From contig OZ004585.1 in the NCBI GenBank assembly GCA_963924555.1, positions 7,208,556-7,272,555 of the forward strand: a stretch of 64,000 bases of DNA, in the 5' to 3' direction. Position 1 is the stretch's first letter. Every line of letters begins with the position of its first letter. Position numbers and translations under genes: made by a program. The notes beneath the pieces were generated by a model. The model did not search any database. It was not told where the DNA came from and saw only the letters and a program-made list of their open reading frames with translations. Source of the DNA: Crambe crambe (lineage: Eukaryota; Porifera; Demospongiae; Poecilosclerida; Crambeidae). Below are positions 42,563 to 53,608 of the stretch, piece after piece.

Positions 42563-43519
42563 CTACTCTGCATAGTAACTTTTAATTTTTTCACTCAAGC
42601 CAATCCCTGTAGCTCCTCCTACTGCTCCTCCTACTACTGTTCCTACTGCTGCTATCCCCACTACTGGGGGACAAATCACTGCGCCAACTATAGCAAGAAC
42701 TACAGGTGGTCCATATACAAAACATTTGGGTATAGGAATGGACTGTCCTGATGTAGGTCCCCTCGAGTCTTCTTTCTTCATCTGGTCTTCAGGCTTAAAT
42801 CGGTGATAATTTGCCAAGAGAAGACCAACTTGTGGGAGTGTGCTCATTTTGAATAGACAAGCAAAAAATAAAGGCGATAACCAATTTTCCCTGTCTGGGA
42901 GATTGGGTTCACTCGAATGCCCAGCTGGGACTAAACAAATTTTGCCAGCTACTTCTTTAGATACACCAGACTCCATTAGTGACTCACTAAGTACAGATTT
43001 CCACTCGTCCATACGATAATTGAAATGTTCCTTTTCACTTTTTTTTTTTTTCATTTGTGGTGGTAGGGATACTCTATTTGCAAATGTGAGAACAAAGAGA
43101 GTATGGTTCCACAAATCTTTACCAAATCCTTTTGTTAGTTTCTCTATAGCTTGCTTATCATCTTCCCTCAATCGAGTTTCATCCATTCTTGTGCAGTACA
43201 AGACCAAATCTGCATCACCACAACCTTCATTTTGCATTTTCTGTATATAGTTCGTATCCGTAGTGTCTTGAAGACCAGGAGTGTCCCATATCACCATTTT
43301 TACACCATTATATGATACAGCTATTGGTTTCACTTCAGTTGTGCATCGTTTCAGGCCTCCTCCTTCTTCTGTAACTTCGTTTCCTACAATTCCATTTATC
43401 ACAGCCGATTTACCTGTTCCAGTTTTGCCAGTGATTAGAATCCGTACAGGTCTTTCTTCCGTCCAGTCTTTTGGAAGAATTTTCTTGAGTTTTTCCTTGA
43501 GTTTTTCCTTGAGAGACAT
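42563..43519 (-). CDS. GIMAP/AIG1-like GTPase
   Basis: One 318-codon open frame, ATG at 43,519. A Lys-rich amphipathic start (MSLKEKLKEKLKKILPKDW) precedes an intact P-loop GKTGTGKSAVINGI, then the switch region EEGGGLKRCTTEVKP, the G3 box VIWDTPGLQD, the family box LVLYCTRMDETRLREDD and FVLTFANRV. The C-terminal part from about residue 275 is Val/Gly-rich and hydrophobic (VYGPPVVLAIVGAVICPPVV, VGTVVGGAVGGATGIGL), suggesting membrane insertion. It is clearly related to the copy at 37,053 but keeps the phosphate-binding Lys. Expected role: nucleotide-controlled assembly on membranes. Confidence 0.88.
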   Translation of the reverse strand: MSLKEKLKEKLKKILPKDWTEERPVRILITGKTGTGKSAVINGIVGNEVTEEGGGLKRCTTEVKPIAVSYNGVKMVIWDTPGLQDTTDTNYIQKMQNEGCGDADLVLYCTRMDETRLREDDKQAIEKLTKGFGKDLWNHTLFVLTFANRVSLPPQMKKKKSEKEHFNYRMDEWKSVLSESLMESGVSKEVAGKICLVPAGHSSEPNLPDRENWLSPLFFACLFKMSTLPQVGLLLANYHRFKPEDQMKKEDSRGPTSGQSIPIPKCFVYGPPVVLAIVGAVICPPVVGIAAVGTVVGGAVGGATGIGLSEKIKSYYAE

Positions 43520-44225
43520 TCCAAAGCCCTAGCACTAACCCCCTGGTACTGCGGTTTTGCAAAAAAAAAAAAAAAAAAGGTCGTCGGGCGTAAGCACGGG
43601 ATGATACGTCACGTGTCGTCTTGAGCTCCGTGATCGAAAGAGCCTGGTACAGGAATTTTCAAGATCTTTGCAATTTGCCGGAAAAACCGGAAATAGACCT
43701 GTGATCGTGATAATCACGTGACTTGCCATGTGCCGCGCCGCTACAGTCAATTCGCCAATGTAATTTTTCGCGTAGGTGTATTTTATTATGACGTAATTAT
43801 TGCGGTACTTGTAAGCGTGTTTCTCGACAGCTGAAACTGGCAGAGTGCTCGCCTCAGATCTTTGTTCTCCGGAGGAGTTTGTGTTAGATATCGCGTACAG
43901 AGCACCTGTGATATCCATACTTGGGGTAACAAGTAAGAAAACTACTGTACCAGACTAACCTGGCTTTATAGGGCTAGCACTCCACTCCACGTGATAATAA
44001 ATTGGCACAGCATGACTGAGTAGATCATGCCTATTTATCGTCATAAAGAACTGGAACAACACAGAACTTGGATATATTATGTAGTAAGTATTATTTAAGA
44101 AAAATGCTTAGTTTCAAACCAAAATGTATGTCAGAAAAAATTTCCTGACAAGGTTTGTAGGCAGAGAACATAGTATATTAAAGAGTTTGAAGGGAGAAAT
44201 GTATAATGTGAGTGGTAGAGGGCAG
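43520..44225. other. Putative promoter side of the GTPase gene; no other gene seen
   Basis: Contains an A-run at 43,560-43,578 and GC-richer sequence at 43,580-43,760, plausible as the promoter for the minus-strand GTPase. No motif is certain. Confidence 0.3.
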
Positions 44226-46230
44226 TTACAGTTCAAAACTGTCATCACTGTTATAATCACAGTCACAAGAATCTCCAAAAACATCTTCCATTATGAGATT
44301 AGTGTCACTGTCATTTTCAGTCGGCTCAATCTCTTCCCTTTCCAGATCTTCCATGTGGCTGGCTTGTAATGGCAGATTTGAACAATGCTGACACGAACAG
44401 CCTTCAGAGCAGTGGTTTCCTTTCTTTCTGCATCCACAGTGAGTTATTCGGCAACCAGCTTTACATTTGCACCCTTTTGTTAGCAACAAAACCCTTTGCT
44501 CGATTTGTTTGATGTTATCATCACTATCCCAATCTATGGCAAGTACTCCGTCATTAATCTTCCATCCATGTGATGAGATCTCATGTAATTGGATAACGCT
44601 CTGATCAGCTTGTCCCCACATGTCTAACACCCAGCATGACCTCTTCCAATGACGTAGTAGTGCATCTACTGAGGGAATCATGTCATTTTCTGCACTTATT
44701 CGATCCCATACAGTTTGTCGGATGTCCTCCAACCACTTGTTGTGCGTATCCAAGGGAGATTCGTCAGTTTGAAAGCTCTGGAAGTGTGATTCAGGTGAGT
44801 TGGTATTGAATCCTGTGGCATTCTTTTTATAATATACGGTGCCAATCAGCCTGAGGAAAGCCAAGAAACCTCGTGTGTGTCCTTCATTTGAGATCGAGGT
44901 ATCAGAGAGTGACTCGTGTGTGTATGTTGTTTTACCAGTGATAAATGCTGCATGTTGAAAAAAGTTTCTCATGAATGTGGCCTTTCCAATTCCTGAAAAA
45001 AATGATGTGTAATCACAGCCAGTAACTACAAACAGTACTTGAATGACTTTTGAAAGTGTGGCTGGTTCAATGCTGGCTAGGTTAGGGTCATTTTTCAAAG
45101 CGGTTACAAGATGTTTCATGTGTACAAAGTGCAGTTCTTTGGATAGAATGCTGCTGATTTGCACTAAGATCTCCTTTTCTTGATTGCACTGAAGTGGCAG
45201 ACCAATCATGTACACATCAGTGTCGGGGGACTGTATCAATATTTGATTGCAATTTGTTTTCCTTGCATGTAGCCATACTCTGGTATCAGCTTCCTCGGCG
45301 TTATTGGAAAACTTAGGATCTGGTTGTGGAGTGCATGTACTGCCACCTTCTACAAACCATGCTGTATCGGACAGAGGTTCAGCAAATGCTCCAGCCACAT
45401 AGAACCTTTGATTTTGTACAAGGTGAGGGTAAAGATGTTTCATCATATTCTGGGCCAAAAAGCACGTTAGATGTCTTTTGCATTGACGGCAGTGCAATAC
45501 ATTTTCTCTCCACTTACGACATGGAAGTTGTGAGTCTGCTTGAATTGCCTCACAAACGTGCTCAGGTGCTATTGGTGATGCTTCATCACGTTTTTTTTGC
45601 TCAAAGTATTTTGGGGTAGCCTTCAACCGCCCTGGGTTATCAAATATTAAGTGAACCTCAGTGATGCCCCTAGTAAAGTGTGGGATGATATATCTTTGTG
45701 ACAAAAATCGTCCATAGTCACCAAATGTAGTGAGGCTTCCAAGAGGAGCTGTGTTTATCATAAACATCCCTTCCACTATGCAGCATTGTGGCTGCCATCC
45801 TTGTGGGTATTGTGAGAGAAAAACTTTTTGTGGAGCATTTTTGTACTGTTTTTCTAAGGCTTTTGTCATGTAATGCTTTTGACCTTTCAGTGGGATCCCT
45901 TGATGGTCTGATATTGCCAGTGGTAATGCAATCAATTGTTCCCCTGCTGTTTGTATAGGATTCCCTGTACGCATGGACCATTTCAGTTTTTTTTCGTAAA
46001 CAGGACATTAAAAATTTTCTGTCCTTTTCTAGCTGAGAGACCCGTTTCTTTCCTACTTTTTTCGTAGAAAAGGTTAGCAATTGCTTTTTTCTCATGGGAG
46101 CTGTTGAGCTGGGTTCTCTTAGAATGTAGAAGGATATTCTGGAATGAAATTCATTCTGTCCAATCACCCGAAAATTGAGCAGATCTGAGGTTTGCTGAGC
46201 AGTAGCAGATGTTTTGGTGAAAGGGTTCAT
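44226..46230 (-). CDS. Nuclease-like protein with C-terminal CXC (tesmin-type) domain, one frameshift
   Basis: Frame 1 (46,230 to about 45,985) encodes a basic start (MRKKQLLTFSTKKVGKKRVS). Near the A8 run at 45,987-45,994 the frame must change to continue into a 582-codon ORF (45,974-44,226): EVHLIFDNPGRLKATPKYFE, CRKWRENVLHCRQCKRHLTC, NNAEEADTRVWLHARKT, ILIQSPDTDVYMIGLPL, FVVTGCDYTSFFSGIGKATF. The spaced acids (FDNPG, EEADTR, SPDTDV, GCDYT) resemble PIN/FEN-type nucleases. The C-terminus has a Cys-rich CXC domain (GCKCKAGCRITHCGCRKKGN, CSEGCSCQHC) that binds DNA in tesmin/LIN54. Multi-copy genes of this type occur in invertebrates and are probably mobile-element related. The shift at a homopolymer may be a sequencing error. 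Confidence 0.65.
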
Positions 46231-47599
46231 CAGACCTCTGTTAGTAGGTGGTACTTCAAACAGTGAATGTTTTTTTATGGCTGTGATCTGTGCTTTGATG
46301 TTCTCTTCTCTTTTATAATCTCTGCTGTTTGTGGTTAAATACCAGTTGTGTGTCTGTGGATGAACTATTTCCTTGTCTGGAAAAGAACAAACCAGTACTC
46401 ATATAAGTTTCGAGTGAGAATAAACTCAGCCTCAATGGTGTATAAAGACTGTTCAATGATAGCTAGCTAGCTGAGTATAAAATTGAACTTGCTAGCTTTA
46501 GTTCTTGGACAGCAAGAGTGAGAAAGACTGAAACCTCTGCAATCTCTTCAATACTCTCTCCCACACCAACCCCACCCCCCCCCCCCCCCCCCCCCCCCCC
46601 ATCTGGCAGGCCTGAGAAAGAATTTTTGTATGTAAAATAGGAGTAGCTACACAGCTAAACAAAAGTACGACAGCAATACTCACACAATGTCATGCAAGTT
46701 TCACTAATTTTCCACTGGGGTTTGACTAAGACTTATTAATATACGTAAAAACTCACCTAAATCATTGGCTTTTCAAACCACTAAAATTTAATGTGACCTG
46801 TACATTGTGTGTAGCCTACAGGACTTAGTAGATTTATTTTGTGAGTTAGCTACATTATTAAGCATAGGCGTATAGGAACCACTGGGGGCTGGAGTCCCCT
46901 TTATTTTTCTAGCAACTGGCCCCCACTCCAAGGTTTCACATATACAATTGTGCTTTGGTGAATGGAAAAGCCTCCCTTATTCAAATCATCTTCCTACGCC
47001 TATGTTAAGAACCTATATAGTGGCCAGCTAGAAGCTAGCTACGTACCATGTAATACAGCACCTCCTTGATAGTTTTGCTGGTTGGGGTTGGTTCGTAGAT
47101 TTGCATCATATCCATATAGAGAAGTGGACTGTGGATAGTGTAAAGGCTCATTTGGTGACATCTCCCCTATATACATAAACAAAACTGCTAATATCCTAGT
47201 AGCAGGGAAAAAATAGACCCATAGCTCTACTAGCCATGTAAGTAATTGGTGAAACTGTCTTGCCCATGACTCATTTTTATGCCACTGAGCATAGCTCATA
47301 AAAATAGGTGTGTTATTCATTGCAGCTGTTCAACTTTATTCATATCACAGCCATGTGATCTGCACATGTGATCTGCACATTTAACATGCATGCAATAGTA
47401 GTGTCCTGGGACCATACGGCTTGATCTAATACGATGTTGCAGTAATAGATTTAGGGTTGGTTCGATATGATGCTGCAGTCATAGTCCAGCTAAATTTTGG
47501 GGCCATCCCTGCTTAACATTTTTATTTAGTTGCACTCACTTGTACATCTAGGTCTACCTCCAAAATCCCCCAAGCATATGTACATACCTGTCCTGATTA

Positions 47600-48400
47600 A
47601 AGTCTATTCGCATTCACCTCGACCTTTTTATATCCGTGATAACTTGCTCAATTCTTGACCAATTTCAAAATTTCAAACACCAGCAGCTAGCTAATTATCC
47701 GAGATTTATGATGATACTTTTTATAAAGACTCAATCCTTACCAGTAAGAAGTTAGCTGTATGTCCCATAAGCAAAGTATGGAGCTGCCATTTACCACAAG
47801 GAATGTAGTGCGCGCGCATTGCGTGCGATAGAGCAACAACAATGGCTGCCAGGTGCTACTGAATCTCGAGTAAGTTAGCTCGCTTACGCAAGTAACTGCT
47901 GGTTAAAACTAAGAAATATGAATTATAGAATAGTTCAGCTAACTTGAATCACAGAATCTTTTAGCTAACTAGATCGATAGAATCAATGAGAAGTCACATT
48001 TTCAAGTTTAACTACAATATTAGAATCACTGCTAATCCTCCCGGCAGTTTAGCTTATACAGAACATTCATTGCTAAACCCTCCAGGAGTTGCTGGGATCA
48101 GGAAAGGAAGGAGCAGGCTTGAGATGTCAGCTGAACCACCCTACCTCTCTGGGGATTGTCCAGTAGAAGAACAAGGCAGACGTCCAGGGAGAGTCATGGC
48201 AGGCATGAGAGAAAGTCACGCAAAAACGAGAGAAGAAACGAGAAAATAACTTGATCTAAACTGATAACACGTGGCTTGGCTCCAATTACCCGCGCATACT
48301 TATAGCCATAACTATGTGGCTAATTGGATTAATACGCGTTCTTACGTAAGCTTACTACACCACAGCTACTTCCGGGGTCGAGGTGAACGCGAATAGACTT
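47600..48400. mobile_element. TA-target TIR element, 801 bp, present only in copy B
   Basis: Ends AAGTCTATTCGCATTCACCT and the inverted AGGTGAACGCGAATAGACTT, 25 bp with one mismatch. The empty site in copy A (CTGATTAGTATAG, 27,652-27,664) shows a TA duplication. Only an 87-codon ORF with no recognised motif. Confidence 0.9.
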
Positions 48401-48927
48401 TAGTATAGCACCCTGTGTGCACAATTGGCATTTTGTCATAATGTGCTGCTATAAGCTTATCTAAGTATTGGATAGGCTGACAGGGGCTGATCCAGAGTTT
48501 TTGGAAAGAGGGGGCCATGTGCTTGCACCAAGGTCCCTGGATCAGCCCCTGATTATGTATGGTCAACTCTGAAGTATTAATTAAGATGTTAGTAGCTATG
48601 TAGTTGGATTTCAGTGAACATAAACAACATTAATTATTTCAAAACCCTGAAAACTGTAGTGGAGACTCCAGGGATGAGGTCCCTCTCAAATGATAATTAT
48701 TCATAAGTACATAATTATTGTAAAAATCCATCAGATGCATATCTCTGGGTCTGATATTCAACAGTCCTTTAGGGCCATAGTCTAGTTTTTAGGTTTAGAT
48801 GCTGGCAAGTGTTCACCCACCACATCCTGTCCCACTTAAAATATTCATCCACCCACTATTCAATCAGTAAGGATAATCCATACATTTGAGAATGCTAGTC
48901 TCTGAGTGATACAGCTTTATTATATTA

Positions 48928-49995
48928 CAAGTAAGGGAAAAAGCATTTCGTGAAATGAAAAAAAGATGTAGGGATGACCACTGCTCAAAAAAGTAAGGAA
49001 ACAAGAAGGATGGAAATGGGATCAATCTTTGTTCTGTATATCCAGCCAACAATCCCTACATATACACACATTACTACACTATAATCTGAAGTTACCTGAC
49101 GTATATGTAGGGATTGTTGGCTGGATATACAGAACAAAGATTGATCCCATTTCAATCCTTCTTGTTTCCTTACTTTTTTGAGCAGTGGTCATCCCTACAT
49201 CTTTTTTTCATTTCACGAAATGCTTTTTCCCTTACTTGTTCCTGGTCTTTTTTCCTCTCTTTTATGGTTTTAGCTATGATTAGAGTTCATTCTTCTATGT
49301 GTATGCAGGGACAGATGAAAGAAGTTCTCCAATAGCATACCAGCCCAATCATTTATCGAGTCAAGGTGTTGTGTTGTTGAGCCATACTTGGAGGTCGAAG
49401 ATGCTGAAATAGAGTCTACCGTGGTGAATCTAAATCCCCGAATCGATACAGTAGTCTATCATCAGCTAGAGCTAGCTAGCTAGCTAGAGACAGCTGAGTA
49501 ATATTATGATTTCGAATAATTGGATATTCAAATACATGCGCATGCGTATTATAGAAAAGATGGCTTCCTAATTGAATTAGTCGAGTGCTGTGCTCCATAG
49601 TGTCTCCTTTTTCATCGACTCTTTGGAGGATCAACGAGTAGAAAAGATCGTAGTTCGTAGAATTTGGAGTGGATTTGTCCAGAAATCATAGCTGTAGCTT
49701 GAGTGGTTCGAGAGATATGGTTGTCTAAGAAGAATAAGAAGAAGAATAATAATAATAGAGAAGAAGAAGAATATAGCGATTTACCTGCTTGCCGTATTTC
49801 TGAAACGGTAAGCTCCCTGGTCCTGAAACTTGGTCTGCACATTGTAGTAGGCTCTAGTAGGCTGGATAATCATTCACAGTAGCTTTTGTTAGGTCTAAGT
49901 GGGGGAACTGGAATTTCACTTTTGTATTAGTCTATAGGCGGCGCGCGCGGCCGTCCGAGTCATCCCTACATAGAGAGTGCTACCGCACTCTCTGA
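48928..49995 (-). mobile_element. Helitron-like non-autonomous element, copy B insertion
   Basis: Same element as 29,861-30,924 but reversed and at a different site. The empty site in copy A (TTATATTATTATGAGC, near 28,185) again gives insertion between A and T on the element strand with no duplication. On its own strand it starts TCAGAGAGTGCGG and ends CCCTTACTTG, four bases longer than copy A's CCCTTA end. Confidence 0.62.
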
Positions 49996-51905
49996 TTATG
50001 AGCTTTTAAAGAGGGTGAACAATAAATAGTGCCAAAATTTAGAAATCACATGTGCAACCATAGTTCGCCATGCTTTCTTAAATCAGAATTACAACTTCAT
50101 TATTCTAATTAGTGGGTGGATGAATACCACATAACTTGCAGCAATTTCAATTTCACACTTCATTAGAGTAATGATTGAAATTGCTGTGGTATTCATCCAC
50201 CCACTAATTAGAATAATGAAGTATGAAATTGCTGCAATTATATGTGGTATTCATCCACCCTGAGAACTACAGTGAGTCATGCTTTGAATAACCTAATGGT
50301 GCTGCACATTCACACAGATGAAACTGATAGTTTATCCAAGTTCAGTTGCAAATTAATTTGTTGGTAGTAGAGAAGGTAGACTTAGATCATTTTGATAAAT
50401 TTGATTCTCCAGATTGTACTGGATTGAATCTGAGACACCCTAAAATCTAAAAAAAAATTTCTGGGCCTAGATGGTGCACTTTGCACAGATGTGGTCACAA
50501 GCTGTACCACTATAAAATAATAGCTAGCTCCTGCCCTGTATACATGGAAAATTTTAAATTTTGGCTCACTTCTGACCAAACCACACCCAAATAACAACTA
50601 GATCAACTGTAGCTTAGCTTCATGATTCTGTTCTTGTCTAGCTACATGTAGTCTTTCTCTGGCTCAAAATATGTCTTTAATTTACCATGTGGCTCTTTCA
50701 TTTAAAACATAATAATCATCTACACTATATTGTACCATGCAGTGAGTATACTAATGGAAAAGGGGGGCCCAGGTCCCTTAGGCCCCTACCTGGATCAGCC
50801 CCTGTCAGCACTTGGCTTATCTAAGTACTCTGTCTACGTATGTATGCAGCTGGCTGGCTGAAACCACCCAACTTATATTACTCAACAGCAAAATCTTGTA
50901 AGCACAAATGAGTTGGAGTCTATCATCTCTAGGAATACTTTACTTGCTCACTCACTTGCTGTCAAATGTAGCACATTGCCCTATAGTACTCTCATTTGAT
51001 CACCCTAGTTATGTGTCAAAAGGGTAATTGAACACCTACCAGTAGGTTGAGTTGAACCAGGCATGTGGTCATATGAAGGATGTCTGCTATTGTATGGACC
51101 AGGCATACTTGCTGGATATTGGTTTCTGTGATGTTCACCTACATGTGTATAATATATGATGTATAACCTAAAATAGACGATTAAGCTGTAACTAATCTCC
51201 ACAGTTCAGACCTATAGCTATAGAAATATTATGTAATAATTCATCCATGCATGCATGCACTATCCTCAAGCTAACTCTTGGCTGAATGCCAAATCTCAAT
51301 TATCTGAGCTGCTACTATTAGCTAAGCCATGTGCAATCAGTTTGCTAGAAGCCTCACAAAATACATAACTTACCACCACTTGCCATCATTTAGCTCCCCA
51401 AGTCAAATTTCAAATTGATGAAAATCAGAATATCCTCCTAGATGATGATGGGTGTGTCCCTAAAATGTTATTCATGATTTGAAAATTGTTTTATCAGAGA
51501 GTAGCGCACTCTCTAAGTAGGGATGGCAGGTCAAAGGTCATTAAGACTGTATAAACTAAAAAATCTTCTTTCTCTTCTACCCTTACTCTACAGGTTCTCA
51601 CAAGTCATGGCCCTATCCCTACATCTACACAGAAGACAGGACAATGTATAATAATCTAAAATTCATTCTATAACATTTACAAAACAAAATTTCAAAAATT
51701 GACTTTTGTTCCATAATAATAATATAATAATCAGATCGGCGTACTGACTAACTGGCTATAGTCATCAGAATTCTGTTCGGGCCATCTGTTAGAGCGGCAC
51801 CTAGAGGCTGATCTTTTGCTATTAGTTTTCACTACAGTTCCATTTCACAATTCAGTGATTATGGAACACTAGCTAATCTTTCTTCGCCATTTTAAGGGCG
51901 GGGCC

Positions 51906-53470
51906 TGTAATGCAAAATCCGGTCCCCCACCAAAAGTGGTCCCCCCCGGACCAAAAGTAGCTGCCAAAAACCGTCCCCCCTTGCAAAAATTGGTCCCCTT
52001 GCGCAACCGTGCGCAATAATACAGCGTGCTCGGCTAGTTCTCTGTCATTTTTGGTGTCTGGCTGTGTCATGGATTCATGCTCTGAGACTGAAGAAGATAG
52101 AGAAGCTGTATTGGTGAGGGATGCGGTGCAATACCTTCAGAATGCTATTTACCCTCCAGGTAATGCAACTACTAACTAGAGTCTATTGCTAGCCATACAG
52201 TACAGCCAGTAGTAAATCAGCTTGAGATTGTAGATACCTATATCACCACCCGTGCTAACGTTCTTTGTAGGAGCTACTAAGAATGAAAAGAGGGTCATTT
52301 ATAGAAAGGCAGAGAGAATTATTGTGAGAAAGGGTGAAGTATTTTTCAAGAAGAAAGGTGGAGAGCAAGTGAGTTATACTGTAAATCTGCATGCATAGCT
52401 ACCTGCAATAAAAATGTTAAAACATAAATATGTGTAGTTACTATCTCAAGTTGCATTTTGCTACAGGTGCATTAGCTATATCTCAGAGAGGGAAGAAAGA
52501 TTGAGAATTTTGGAGTCTTGCCACTCAGAGCCAACTTCTGGACACCTAAGGTTGAAGAAAACAGTGGCACGTATTAATGAGAGATTCATTTGGCCTGGAA
52601 TCATAAAAGATGTTAATGAATTTGTGAGTTATAATTCTGTCAATATAATTTATTCTGTGCTACCAGCATGCAAGCAATGGTCATAATATTAGCTATATCA
52701 TTTTGGTGATGGCATAGGTTGACAAATGTGACGCTTGCCAGAGGTATCGGCACAACCATGCAAAATTAAAAATGACCACTCAAATTAGCCAGTGCATGCA
52801 AGGCCATGGTGACCAGACATTTTGAGATTGTTATTTTGAACCCTGTAGGTGGGTACGATTGTGGACTTTTTGCACTTGCATCAGCATGTACAATGGCCAG
52901 GACCCCTCGACTGTCAGATTTGACCAGGCAATGATGCGGCAACATTTGATAGATGGGTTGTCAAACAAACTGTTAATGCCATTCCCTGGGAAAATTAAAA
53001 GGCGTGTGAAGAAGCTTGTACCAGCAAGAACAGAGGTGGTCATGGTGTACTGCACATGCAGACTGCCGGATGATGGACACAAGATGGTTGAGTGTTACCA
53101 ATGTAAAGAATGGTACCACACAAGTTGTGTCAAGATTCCCAGAACATATATAGACAATCGGAAGAAGTGGAACTGTGGTAGATGTATAATAGATGTAGCT
53201 ATAATAATTTTAATAATAATTATAGTGAGGCCATGCCCTATACTGTATAATTTTTTTTTTCTCTTAGCTGTGTTGAGATTATGAGTTGGGGGACTTACTT
53301 CAGTATGGAGGGGGACCATTTTTTGCTGCCAATTTTGGTCCGGGAGGGGGACCATAATTTGCTTGGGGGGACTGTATTTGGCAGCCAATTTTGGTCCGGG
53401 GGACTGATTTTGGCAGCTACTTTTGGTCCGGGGGGACCGCTTTTGGGGGGGGACCGGATTTCGCGTGACA
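51906..53470 (+). mobile_element. Ginger-like DNA transposon, internally deleted
   Basis: About 60-bp inverted repeats begin TGTAATGCAAAATCCGGTCC and TGTCACGCGAAATCCGGTCC (complement). A 4-bp target GGCC is duplicated (51,902-51,905 and 53,471-53,474); copy A shows the single GGCC at the empty site (31,157-31,160). TGTNA ends, 4-bp duplication and a Gypsy-integrase-like H2C2 finger with Ulp1 and PHD parts fit Ginger1. The DDE integrase core is absent. Confidence 0.85.
52069..53200 (+). pseudogene. Ginger integrase remnant: H2C2 finger, Ulp1 end, PHD finger
   Basis: Pieces: 52,069-52,159 (MDSCSETEEDREAVLVRDAV), 52,271-52,368, 52,467-52,623 and about 52,718-52,770. The last two form an H2C2 zinc finger (LESCHSEPTSGHLRLKKTVA, ERFIWPGIIKDV, CDACQRYRH). 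After a deletion the text resumes with the end of a Ulp1 cysteine protease (YDCGLFALASACT, then after a frameshift GQDPSTVRFDQAMMRQHLID), then a PHD finger (YCTCRLPDDGHKMVECYQCK, EWYHTSCVKIP, WNCGRC; 53,045-53,190). Phases do not all agree, so it is not functional. Confidence 0.75.
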
Positions 53471-53608
53471 GGCCACATAGGTACGCGCTAGCTAGAGCTG
53501 TTCAGCTTTGATACCTATACTTCAGCTAGTGTTTCAGTCATTCCTCAGTACAGATTCTCATCCTACACATAATCAGTACTTAGCTCTGTGCAGTTTGCTC
53601 ACTTCACC

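Larger units (their letters stand above)
47047..51138 (-). pseudogene. Orphan Tyr-rich exons duplicated from the SH2 gene
   Basis: 47,047-47,166 and 51,040-51,138 are copies of the 120-nt and 99-nt exons at 26,517 and 29,227, still with intact splice borders and open frames. No SH2 exon lies downstream: the nuclease/CXC ORF is there instead. They are therefore stranded exons unless joined to something else. Confidence 0.65.
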
